Shown here in pieces: positions 1 to 7,298 of a stretch of DNA of 64,000 nt. The translations under genes were made by a program, and so were the position numbers. Positions within the stretch are counted from its first letter, which is position 1; each line of letters begins with the position of its first letter. The notes under the pieces were generated by a model. It made no database searches. It was not told the DNA's origin and worked only from the letters and a program-made list of their open reading frames with translations. This DNA comes from Streptomyces sp. NBC_01431. GTDB lineage: Bacteria; Actinomycetota; Actinomycetes; Streptomycetales; Streptomycetaceae. The DNA is taken from contig NZ_CP109496.1 in NCBI RefSeq assembly GCF_036231355.1, positions 3,720,001 through 3,784,000 of the forward strand, in the 5' to 3' direction.

Positions 1-906
1 CTGGCCTGCGCCGGATTCTGGGCGGTCGGCGCGGCGGTCGCCATCGCGATGGTCCCGGTGAACGCCAGGGCCCGCGCGATGGCCGTCATGATCGGCGGCC
101 TGTCGATCGCAAACGTACTCGGCGTGCCCCTGGGCGCGCTGCTCGGTGACGGCCTGGGCTGGCGTTCGGCGTTCTGGGCGGTCGGCGCGGCCTCCGCGAT
201 CGCCCTCGTCGGCATCGCGACCCGCATCCCGCGCATCCCGCTCCCCGACGAGAAGCCCCGGCTCCGCCGCGAGCTGCGGATCTACCGCGAGCCCCAGGTA
301 CTGCTCTCGGTCGCCATCACCGCGCTCGCCGCGGGCGGGGTGTTCTGCGCGTTCAGCTACCTCAAGCCGCTCCTGACCGATGTCGCGCACCTGGACCCGG
401 GCTGGGTCCCGGCCGTCCTCGGCCTGTTCGGGGTGGGCGCCCTGGTCGGTACGACGATCGGCGGCCGGGTCGCCGACGCGCACCTCTTCGGTGTGCTGCT
501 CAGCGGCATCACCGCCTCGACGGTGTTCCTGGTCGCGCTCGCCCTGTTCGCCTCGACGCCCGCCGTCGCGATCACCCTGGCGTTCCTGATCGGCTGCTCG
601 GCGTTCTACACGGCGCCCGCGCTCAACGCGCGCATGTTCAACGTCGGCGGCGCCGCCCCCACGCTGGCCGGCGCGACGACGACCTCCTCGTTCAACCTGG
701 GCAACACCGCGGGCCCCTGGCTCGGCGGCGTCGTGATCAGCGCGAACCTCGGCTTCGCCGCCACCGCCTGGGCGGGCGCGGCGATGACGGTCCTCGCCAT
801 CGGCCTGGTCTCCGTCTCCCTGCGGCTGCACACGTCCCACTCCCGCGTGGTCGCCCGCTCCGCGGCCACCGACCCCGCGTCCCTCGAAGCCCGCGTGCGG
901 GCCTGA
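1..906 (+). CDS. MFS drug exporter, C-terminal part (5' end outside window)
   Basis: The reading frame is open from base 1, so the gene is cut by the window edge and only about 301 C-terminal residues are seen. The product is a polytopic membrane protein of the major facilitator superfamily. A loop with RARAMAVMIGGLSIANVLGVP, then an arginine-rich central loop, then six more hydrophobic segments match the Cmx/CmlR-type (DHA1) efflux family, which exports drugs such as chloramphenicol by proton antiport. The substrate cannot be read from sequence. A strong hairpin lies about 50 bp after the stop and separates it from the convergent cold-shock gene. Confidence 0.85.
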   Translation: MACAGFWAVGAAVAIAMVPVNARARAMAVMIGGLSIANVLGVPLGALLGDGLGWRSAFWAVGAASAIALVGIATRIPRIPLPDEKPRLRRELRIYREPQVLLSVAITALAAGGVFCAFSYLKPLLTDVAHLDPGWVPAVLGLFGVGALVGTTIGGRVADAHLFGVLLSGITASTVFLVALALFASTPAVAITLAFLIGCSAFYTAPALNARMFNVGGAAPTLAGATTTSSFNLGNTAGPWLGGVVISANLGFAATAWAGAAMTVLAIGLVSVSLRLHTSHSRVVARSAATDPASLEARVRA

Positions 907-954
907 CGCACGGATACGACACGGGTACGAGGGCTGAAGCCCGGATACGGCAGA

Positions 955-983
955 GCGCCCCGCACCGAAACGGTGCGGGGCGC
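955..983. terminator. Bidirectional hairpin terminator
   Basis: A perfect 13-bp stem (GCGCCCCGCACCG with its complement) closes a three-base AAA loop. It lies between the convergent MFS gene and cold-shock gene and can serve both. There is no clear T-run, as is common in Streptomyces. Confidence 0.8.
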
Positions 984-1000
984 CCTGTCATGCGGTGCGC

Positions 1001-1204
1001 TTAGGCCGGGGTGACGTTCTCCGCCTGCGGACCCTTCGGGCCCTGGGTGACGTCAAAGTTGACCTGCTGGTTCTCCTGGAGCTCACGGAAGCCGGTGGAG
1101 TTGATCGCCGAGTAGTGCACGAAGACGTCGGGACCGCCGCCGTCCTGCGCGATGAAACCGAAGCCCTTTTCGGCGTTGAACCACTTCACGGTGCCGGTTG
1201 CCAT
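1001..1204 (-). CDS. Cold-shock protein, CspA family
   Basis: This 67-residue protein is a single cold-shock (OB-fold) domain that binds single-stranded RNA or DNA. RNP1 (KGFGFI, residues 13-18) and RNP2 (VFVHY, residues 27-31) are intact, and the length is typical for the family. An upstream in-frame extension to 1291 is possible, but the canonical MATGTVKWFN start is clear. About 245 bp without a gene precede it, room for the long leader expected of csp genes. A second csp gene lies at 16409-16612; the two differ mainly in the middle and C-terminus. Confidence 0.95.
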   Translation of the reverse strand: MATGTVKWFNAEKGFGFIAQDGGGPDVFVHYSAINSTGFRELQENQQVNFDVTQGPKGPQAENVTPA

Positions 1205-1449
1205 GTGTTTCCCCTGTCGAGGATCGCGGGGCACTTGCTTGTCGGTGCCCCTGGGTAAGGTGATCGCCCTGGTCCTCGGACATTGCTGCACAGCACGACG
1301 CCCACGGCGTAAACCGCGGGCGCTGAGACTTCGGAACCACGACTACTGGCAAGGAAGTTAGCCGATCCGCAGTCGTCTGGCTACGGGCCGCAGCCGAACC
1401 GGTGAAAGTTCCGGCCAACGCATGATGCGGCTCCGGCGCGCCGGGCCCC

Positions 1450-1716
1450 TCAGGCGGGCCTCCCCTTCGGCCTTCGCAGCCCCGCCTCCGTGAGGCGGCG
1501 TACCAGCTCTTTCGAGCCGATCTCCACCGCGCCCGCCCGCACCGCGTCCGCGTAGTGCTGCGAAGGCACGTCGTAGTGGTCGCCGTCGAAGGCGCGCCGC
1601 GGGCAGCCGATGGACGCCGCGAACGCGTGCAGTTCCTCGTACGAGACGTCGCTGACCAGGTGCGACCACATGCGGCCGTGGCCCGGCCAGTTCGCCGGAT
1701 CGATGTAGAGCGTCAT
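1450..1716 (-). CDS. DUF4031-like small protein
   Basis: An 88-residue soluble protein beginning MTLYIDPANWPGHGR. The Asp near the N-terminus and the W-x-H-L-V-S-D pattern fit the DUF4031 family of actinobacteria, whose function is unknown. The ATG overlaps the stop of the gene to its right (ATGA), so the two are translationally coupled. The longer in-frame extension is arginine-rich shadow of the upstream gene. Confidence 0.7.
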   Translation of the reverse strand: MTLYIDPANWPGHGRMWSHLVSDVSYEELHAFAASIGCPRRAFDGDHYDVPSQHYADAVRAGAVEIGSKELVRRLTEAGLRRPKGRPA

Positions 1717-2099
1717 CCGCCGAGACCGGCGAGCCCGCCGAGCCCTCCGACCGGCGCGACGCTGACGCCCGCCTTGCCGCACACCCAGTGCGGATCGGGC
1801 CCGAGCTCCGGTTCCACGTCAAGCGCGTGCGGATCGCCCGCGTCGCACACCGGGCACAGCGGCCACCGGCCGTACCGCTCAAGGAGCGCGTCCTGTACGT
1901 CCTGGGCGACGAGCCCGGCGACGTACTCGGTGCCCTCGGGCCACTGCTCGACCCACCAGCGCCGGTGGGTCACCGCGTCCTCGACCAGCGAGACGACATC
2001 CGCGTGCGCCACGTCGCGCGCCGCCAGATCCGCCAGGACCAGGGCGCGGGCCGCGTGCAGTGCTTGCTCCAGGGGTTGTACGTCGTCCATGCAGTCCAT
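1713..2099 (-). CDS. Hypothetical protein with CxxC motif
   Basis: About 128 residues. The N-terminal half is helical and acidic. The C-terminal half has a CPVCD motif and a later single Cys (WVCGK), which could bind a metal, followed by a Gly/Leu-rich tail. I do not recognise the family. It overlaps the DUF4031-like gene by four bases and forms a two-gene operon with it. The start at 2099 is preceded by a G-rich stretch (GGGTGGGGTG); an ATG nine bases further in is also possible. The divergent RpiR regulator starts about 120 bp away. Confidence 0.6.
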   Translation of the reverse strand: MDCMDDVQPLEQALHAARALVLADLAARDVAHADVVSLVEDAVTHRRWWVEQWPEGTEYVAGLVAQDVQDALLERYGRWPLCPVCDAGDPHALDVEPELGPDPHWVCGKAGVSVAPVGGLGGLAGLGG

Positions 2100-2204
2100 T
2101 GTCACCCCACCCGCAACGGCGGCACCCGCCCCGCGTCGCGCCCCCGCCGGGACCAAGGGCCCGGCGGCGGGCGGGACCGAAGGGGGTTGACCGAAGGAGC
2201 CGCC

Positions 2205-2217
2205 GAAAATATCTTTC
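2205..2217. promoter_or_regulatory. Imperfect palindrome before the RpiR start
   Basis: GAAAATATCTTTC is an AT-rich interrupted inverted repeat (GAAA/TTTC arms) in very GC-rich surroundings, directly upstream of the regulator's GTG. It could be an autoregulatory operator of the RpiR/MurR protein. Evidence is only its shape and position. Confidence 0.3.
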
Positions 2218-2221
2218 AAAG

Positions 2222-3139
2222 GTGACCAACGACGTGAAGGAAAGTTTCAGCGACGCGGCCCCGCCCGCACCGGCGGCCCTCGCGGCCAAGGTGCGCACGC
2301 TCGCGCCGTCCATGACGCGCTCCATGCAGCGGGTCGCCGAGGCCGTCGCCGGCGATCCGGCCGGCTGCGCGGCCCTTACGGTCACCGGTCTCGCCGAGCT
2401 CACCGGCACCAGCGAGGCCACCGTGGTGCGCACCGCCCGCCTCCTCGGCTACCCCGGCTACCGCGACCTGCGTCTCGCGCTCGCCGGGCTCGCCGCCCAG
2501 CAGCAGTCGGGCCGGGCCCCCGCGGTCACCGCCGACATAGCCGTCGACGACCCGATCGCGGACGTCGTGGCCAAGCTCGCCTACGACGAACAGCAGACCC
2601 TCGCCGACACCGCCGCCGCCCTCGACACCGTCCAACTCGGCGCCGCAGTCAGCGCGTTGGCCGGCGCCCGGCGCATCGACGTCTACGGGGTGGGCGCCTC
2701 CTCGCTGGTCGGCCAGGACCTCGCGCAGAAGCTGCTGCGCATCGGGCTCATCGCGCACGCCCACACCGACCCGCACCTCGCCGTCACCAACGCCGTGCAG
2801 CTCCGCTCCGGCGACGCGGCGGTCGCCATCACCCACTCGGGCTCCACCGGCGACGCCATCGAGCCGCTGCGGGTCGCCTTCGACCACGGCGCGACCACCA
2901 TCGCGATCACCGGCCGCCCCGACGGTCCCATCTCGCAGTACGCCGACCACATCCTGACCACCTCCACGGCCCGCGAGAGCGAACTACGCCCGGCCGCGAT
3001 GTCGTCCCGGACCAGTCAACTCCTCGTCGTGGACTGTCTGTTCATCGGCATCGCCCAGCGCACCTACGAGACGGCGGCCCCGGCGCTCGCCGCCTCCTAC
3101 GAAGCCCTGGCCCACCGCCACAGCCCCCGTACCCGATAG
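2222..3139 (+). CDS. RpiR/MurR-family transcriptional regulator
   Basis: 305 residues with the RpiR layout: an N-terminal HTH (residues about 20-95, including the LTGTSEATVVRTARLLGYPG region) and a C-terminal SIS phosphosugar-binding domain (about 130-280, with ITHSGSTGDAI as the sugar-phosphate loop). Proteins of this family sense phosphosugars. The murQ gene follows by 75 bp, so MurNAc-6-phosphate is the likely effector, as for MurR of E. coli. GTG at 2222 is chosen because the frame upstream is not conserved-looking and GAAGGAG lies about 25 bp back; the exact start is uncertain. Confidence 0.88.
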   Translation: MTNDVKESFSDAAPPAPAALAAKVRTLAPSMTRSMQRVAEAVAGDPAGCAALTVTGLAELTGTSEATVVRTARLLGYPGYRDLRLALAGLAAQQQSGRAPAVTADIAVDDPIADVVAKLAYDEQQTLADTAAALDTVQLGAAVSALAGARRIDVYGVGASSLVGQDLAQKLLRIGLIAHAHTDPHLAVTNAVQLRSGDAAVAITHSGSTGDAIEPLRVAFDHGATTIAITGRPDGPISQYADHILTTSTARESELRPAAMSSRTSQLLVVDCLFIGIAQRTYETAAPALAASYEALAHRHSPRTR

Positions 3140-3214
3140 CCGAGTCCGACCACAAAGCCACCCAGGATCTGAAGAGCCGTACGCACGAGAACACGAGAAA
3201 GAGCCGCCGTCACC

Positions 3215-4162
3215 ATGACCACCCAGGACTACGCCGAGCTCCGCGCCCAGCTGGACACCCTCACCACCGAGGCCTTCCGGCCCGAGCTCGCGGAGATCGA
3301 CCAGCTGCCGACCGCCGAGATCGCGCGGATCATGAACAGCGAGGACGCCACCGTCCCCGCCGCCGTGGCCGAGCGGCTCCCGGCCCTCGCGGCCGCCATC
3401 GACGCCACGGCCGCGCGGATGGCGCGCGGCGGGCGGCTGGTCTACGCGGGCGCCGGTACGGCCGGGCGGCTCGGCGTCCTCGATGCGAGCGAGTGCCCGC
3501 CGACGTTCAACACCGACCCCTCCGAGGTCGTCGGGCTGATCGCGGGCGGCCCGTCCGCGATGGTCAAGGCGGTCGAAGGCGCCGAGGATTCCGCACAGCT
3601 GGCGGCCGAGGACCTGGACGCGCTGGGCCTGACCGCCCTCGACACCGTGGTCGGCATCTCGGCCTCGGGCCGCACCCCGTACGCGGTCGGCGCGGTCGAG
3701 CACGCCCGCTCGCTCGGGGCGCTCACCATCAGCCTGTCCTGCAACGCGGGCAGCGCCCTCGCGGCGGCCGCCGAGCACGGCATCGAGGTCGTGGTGGGCC
3801 CGGAACTGCTCACCGGCTCCACAAGGCTGAAGTCCGGCACGGCGCAGAAGCTCGTCCTCAACATGATCTCGACGATCACCATGATCCGCCTTGGCAAGAC
3901 CTACGGAAACCTGATGGTCGACGTACGGGCGTCGAACGAGAAGCTGCGCGCCCGCTCGCGCCGCATCGTGGCGCTGGCGACCGGCGCCGACGACACGGAG
4001 ATCGAGGCCGCGCTCGCCGCCACGGACGGCGAGGTGAAGAACGCGATCCTGGTCATCCTCGGCGGCGTCGGCGGACCCATCGCCGCCCGGCTCCTGAACG
4101 AGAGCGCGGGCCACCTGCGCGCCGCACTGGAAGCGGCCCGCACGACCCGCACGATCGGCTGA
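3215..4162 (+). CDS. murQ: N-acetylmuramic acid 6-phosphate etherase
   Basis: 315 residues, full length for MurQ. The enzyme cleaves the lactyl ether of MurNAc-6-P to give GlcNAc-6-P and D-lactate in cell-wall recycling. The SIS domain carries GAGTAGRLGVLDASECPPTF (residues about 76-95) and the conserved SASGRTPY and LTGSTRLKSGTAQK segments. It lies between the RpiR regulator and a PTS permease, 44 bp before the latter. GlcNAc-6-P made here would feed the NagA encoded at 25.3 kb. Confidence 0.96.
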   Translation: MTTQDYAELRAQLDTLTTEAFRPELAEIDQLPTAEIARIMNSEDATVPAAVAERLPALAAAIDATAARMARGGRLVYAGAGTAGRLGVLDASECPPTFNTDPSEVVGLIAGGPSAMVKAVEGAEDSAQLAAEDLDALGLTALDTVVGISASGRTPYAVGAVEHARSLGALTISLSCNAGSALAAAAEHGIEVVVGPELLTGSTRLKSGTAQKLVLNMISTITMIRLGKTYGNLMVDVRASNEKLRARSRRIVALATGADDTEIEAALAATDGEVKNAILVILGGVGGPIAARLLNESAGHLRAALEAARTTRTIG

Positions 4163-4206
4163 CAGCGCCCACACCCGCCATCACCGCACAGCAAGGCACC
4201 GCCACC

Positions 4207-5670
4207 ATGGCACCGGAGAACAGCAACCACGCCACCGCCGCCGCGATCCTGCCGCTCGTGGGCGGCGCGGCGAACATCACATCGGTCGCCCACTGCATGA
4301 CCCGCCTCCGCCTGGGCCTCAAGGACCGCGCCCTGGTACGGGACGACGCACTGAGGGCGCTGCCCGCGGTGCTGGGTGTGGTGGAGGACGACACGTACCA
4401 GATCGTGCTCGGGCCGGGCACGGTGGCGCGGGTGGCCCCGGAGTTCGAGGCACTGGTATCCGCCGGATCCCCTCAACTCCCGCCTACAGCAGAGGAGTTG
4501 GCGGAACGCGGTGCCGAACTGAAGGCGGCGCGGAAGGCGAGGAACGCGACCCCGCTCAAACTCCTCCTCCGCCGCATCGCGAACATCTTCGTGCCGCTGA
4601 TCCCGGCGCTGATCGGCTGCGGCATCATCGCGGGCCTGAACGGCCTGCTGGTGAACCTGGGTTGGCTGCCGGCCGTGACGCCGGCCCTTGCCGCGCTCGC
4701 GTCGGGGTTCATGGCGCTGATCGCGGTGTTCGTGGGCTTCAACACGGCGAAGGAGTTCGGCGGCACGCCGGTGCTCGGCGGCGCGGTCGCCGCGATCATC
4801 GTCTTCCCGGGCGTGGCGAAGATCGACGCCTTCGGCCAGCCGCTCTCCCCCGGCCAGGGCGGAGTCCTCGGCGCGCTGGGTGCGGCGGTGCTCGCGGTGT
4901 ACGTCGAGAAGTGGTGCAGGCGCTGGGTGCCAGAGTCGCTGGACGTCCTGGTCACCCCCACCCTCACGGTGCTGGTCTCGGGCCTGGTCACGCTGTACGG
5001 CCTGATGTTCGTGGCGGGCGAGGTCGCGACCGGCATCGGGCACGGCGCGAACTGGCTCCTGGACAACACGGGCGCGTTCGCGGGCCTGGTGCTCGGCGGA
5101 CTCTTCCTCCCCCTGGTCATGCTGGGCCTGCACCAGGCGCTGATCCCGATCCACGCCACCCTCATCGAGCAGCAGGGTTACACGGTGCTGCTCCCCGTCC
5201 TCGCGATGGCGGGCGCCGGTCAGGTGGGCTGCGCGGTGGCGGTGTACGTACGGGCCAAGCGCAATGAGCCGCTGCGCGCCACCATCAAGTCGGCGCTCCC
5301 CGCGGGCCTCCTGGGCGTGGGCGAGCCCCTGATCTACGGCGTCTCCCTCCCCCTCGGCCGCCCGTTTGTCACGGCGTGCGCGGGCGGCGCGGCGGGCGGC
5401 GCGTTCGTGGGCCTGTTCTCGATGCTGGGCGACAGGGTGGGCTCGACGGCGATCGGCCCGTCGGGCTGGGCCCTGTTCCCCCTCCTCCGGGGCAACCACG
5501 GCCTGGGCACGACGATCGCGATCTACGCGGGCGGGCTGGTGGTGGGCTACGCGGTGGGCTTCGCGGCGACGTACTGCTTCGGATTCAGCGAGCGACTACT
5601 GGCCGACCTGAACACCGCGCACCCGGCGGAGACCCCCGCCCCGGCCACGGAACCGGTGCGGGCCACCTGA
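4207..5670 (+). CDS. PTS EIIBC permease, MurNAc/glucoside type
   Basis: 487 residues. An N-terminal EIIB domain has the phosphoryl-accepting Cys30 in AHCMTRLRL. A linker of about 40 residues follows, then an EIIC domain with about ten membrane segments and the conserved GEPLIYGV motif. No EIIA is fused, so one must act in trans. Sequence type and position after murQ suggest uptake and phosphorylation of MurNAc, like MurP. ATG at 4207 is the first sensible start after the murQ stop; the longer upstream frame is shadow of murQ. Confidence 0.88.
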   Translation: MAPENSNHATAAAILPLVGGAANITSVAHCMTRLRLGLKDRALVRDDALRALPAVLGVVEDDTYQIVLGPGTVARVAPEFEALVSAGSPQLPPTAEELAERGAELKAARKARNATPLKLLLRRIANIFVPLIPALIGCGIIAGLNGLLVNLGWLPAVTPALAALASGFMALIAVFVGFNTAKEFGGTPVLGGAVAAIIVFPGVAKIDAFGQPLSPGQGGVLGALGAAVLAVYVEKWCRRWVPESLDVLVTPTLTVLVSGLVTLYGLMFVAGEVATGIGHGANWLLDNTGAFAGLVLGGLFLPLVMLGLHQALIPIHATLIEQQGYTVLLPVLAMAGAGQVGCAVAVYVRAKRNEPLRATIKSALPAGLLGVGEPLIYGVSLPLGRPFVTACAGGAAGGAFVGLFSMLGDRVGSTAIGPSGWALFPLLRGNHGLGTTIAIYAGGLVVGYAVGFAATYCFGFSERLLADLNTAHPAETPAPATEPVRAT

Positions 5671-5720
5671 GCACCCGGCACCCCCGGCGGCTGCGGCCCG
5701 CCCGTCGGCCCGGAAGCAGC

Positions 5721-6317
5721 TCAGCGCGGGAAGGCGGCCGTATCGACCTCCGAGAAGAAGGGGTCGGGGAGCGCGACGATCCCGCCGAACGACACCGGCT
5801 CGCCCCGCTTGTACGCCCCGCCCTCCGGCTCCGTGAACAGCGTCGCCGTCGGCCCCCGCGAGTCGAACCGGTCGATGAGCAAGTACGCCGGGACCGGCGC
5901 ATGGGCGTACGCCCACAGCTTCTTCGTCCGGTCGTCCTTCGCATTGCTCTTCGAGGCGATCTCCACCACCAACAGCGTGTCGGCGCCGTCGACGGGCAGC
6001 GGGTCCTCACCCGCGTCGGCGGCCCGCTGTGCCAGCTCTGCCCGCCCGAAGACGACCAGGTCCGGAACGTACAACTTGTCCAGACTGGCGATGTGCACAC
6101 CGAGTGTCTGATAGAGCCCGTAGCCGTCGGGCAGGCAGCCGTACAGCCTCTGCGACACGAGGTCCGCGATGAGGTTGTGGCCGCTACTGGGGGGTGGAAC
6201 CACGATGATCCGGCCCTCGTCGATTTCGGCCCGCCAACCGTCGGGCACGTCCATGTCCTGCCAGGCCTTCAGCAGGCGTCCCCACTCGGAGCCGCCTTCC
6301 ACCACCTCAGCGGTCAC
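5721..6317 (-). CDS. Uma2-family (DUF820) protein
   Basis: 198 residues. The Uma2 family has a PD-(D/E)XK nuclease-like fold and is expanded in cyanobacteria and Streptomyces; its biology is largely unknown. The pattern is visible: P-D-L-V-V-F, then LLVVEIASKSNAKDDRTKK, with Asp, Glu and Lys as candidate catalytic residues, and AYLLIDRFD after it. GTG at 6317 follows a good GGGAGG site. It converges on the PTS gene with about 50 bp between them. A second family member sits at 12654-13232. Confidence 0.85.
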   Translation of the reverse strand: MTAEVVEGGSEWGRLLKAWQDMDVPDGWRAEIDEGRIIVVPPPSSGHNLIADLVSQRLYGCLPDGYGLYQTLGVHIASLDKLYVPDLVVFGRAELAQRAADAGEDPLPVDGADTLLVVEIASKSNAKDDRTKKLWAYAHAPVPAYLLIDRFDSRGPTATLFTEPEGGAYKRGEPVSFGGIVALPDPFFSEVDTAAFPR

Positions 6318-6408
6318 TGCGGACCTCCCGATCTCGGCCTCACACGACGTGAACGTACGGGCACTCTTCGGCGCCCGATGCCCATCCCCCTCAGCGTCCC
6401 ACGATCGT

Positions 6409-6600
6409 GTGAGCGATGCAGCAACCCGGCGCCGGACCCACGGCGGGCGCCCGCGCCGCGGTTTCACCGACACCAACCCGAACCACGCCAAGGCCCAGGC
6501 CATCGCTGATCACATCCGCGATGCGCTTCAGGAGGCCCACCGCGTCGACGAGCGCTTCAGCACGACCCTCGCCAAGCTCAAGGCCCGGTTGACGGTCAGG
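6409..6600 (+). pseudogene. Possible remnant or small ORF, unknown
   Basis: From a GTG at 6409 the frame encodes about 60 residues with a convincing amphipathic helix (HAKAQAIADHIRDALQEAHR) and GC-biased third positions. It then runs on, with Pro/Arg-rich shadow sequence, across the 3' end of the convergent gene. This looks like a small protein that lost its own stop or a truncated gene. I do not recognise it, and no clear Shine-Dalgarno is present. Confidence 0.3.
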
Positions 6601-7096
6601 CCCGGTCCCGGCCCCACTCCTCGAACTCCGCCACCACATCCCGCAGCCGCCAAGCGTCCGGGTCCTTCAGGAACATGTCGCGGAGTTCGGGGATCGGGAC
6701 GGCCGCCGGGTAGTAGTCCTCGTCCTCGTACAGGTCCTCGTGGTCCGGGTCCTCCATGGGGTCCCCGGGGACGCCGACGAAGGGGCCGTCCCACGCTCCC
6801 GACTCGAAGTCCGTCGCCGGGTTGACCTTCCACACCGCGCCCGCCCGTACGCACACCTCGCCGAAGTACCACGCGGGGACGGTGAGGCGCGGAGTGTGCT
6901 GGGCGGCGCGCACGTCCTCCCACGCGGCACCGCCGAAGTCCGCCCGCACCGCCGCCTCCAGCGCGTCGATCGAGTCCACGAAGAAGTCCCAGTCACCCGG
7001 GTGCGCCGCGGCCCACTCCCCGAAGGCCGCCTCCTGCTCCGCCAGCCACGCCCTGAGCCGGGGGTGGTCCGTCCACTGCTGATCGAGCTCGCTCAT
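6596..7096 (-). CDS. Hypothetical acidic protein
   Basis: 166 residues, rich in Asp, Glu and Trp, with the very acidic stretch DPDHEDLYEDEDYYP near residue 120. No membrane segment or signal peptide. I do not recognise a domain; it resembles the many Streptomyces cytosolic proteins of unknown function. It is divergent from the sortase-substrate gene, with about 200 bp between starts. Confidence 0.65.
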   Translation of the reverse strand: MSELDQQWTDHPRLRAWLAEQEAAFGEWAAAHPGDWDFFVDSIDALEAAVRADFGGAAWEDVRAAQHTPRLTVPAWYFGEVCVRAGAVWKVNPATDFESGAWDGPFVGVPGDPMEDPDHEDLYEDEDYYPAAVPIPELRDMFLKDPDAWRLRDVVAEFEEWGRDRA

Positions 7097-7298
7097 GGGA
7101 GCCGAGCGTACGGGAGCGGTGTAAGAGGCTTGTGGAGATGGGGAGTTGGGAGTTTGGGGACCGGGAAAACTATGGGTCTCCTGTGGGCCGAGAGGGCTAG
7201 CGTCTGGTGTTGCGCGACGCCATTGAGCACGGGGGCCCCTGGTGTCGCAGCACGCTGCACGCCCACTTCTTCGGGCTCCCGGGGAAAGACACGCTCGC

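Noticed and set aside
2984..5499. Long minus-strand open frames opposite murQ and the PTS gene
   Set aside because: Same GC-frame artefact; plus-strand products are unmistakable.
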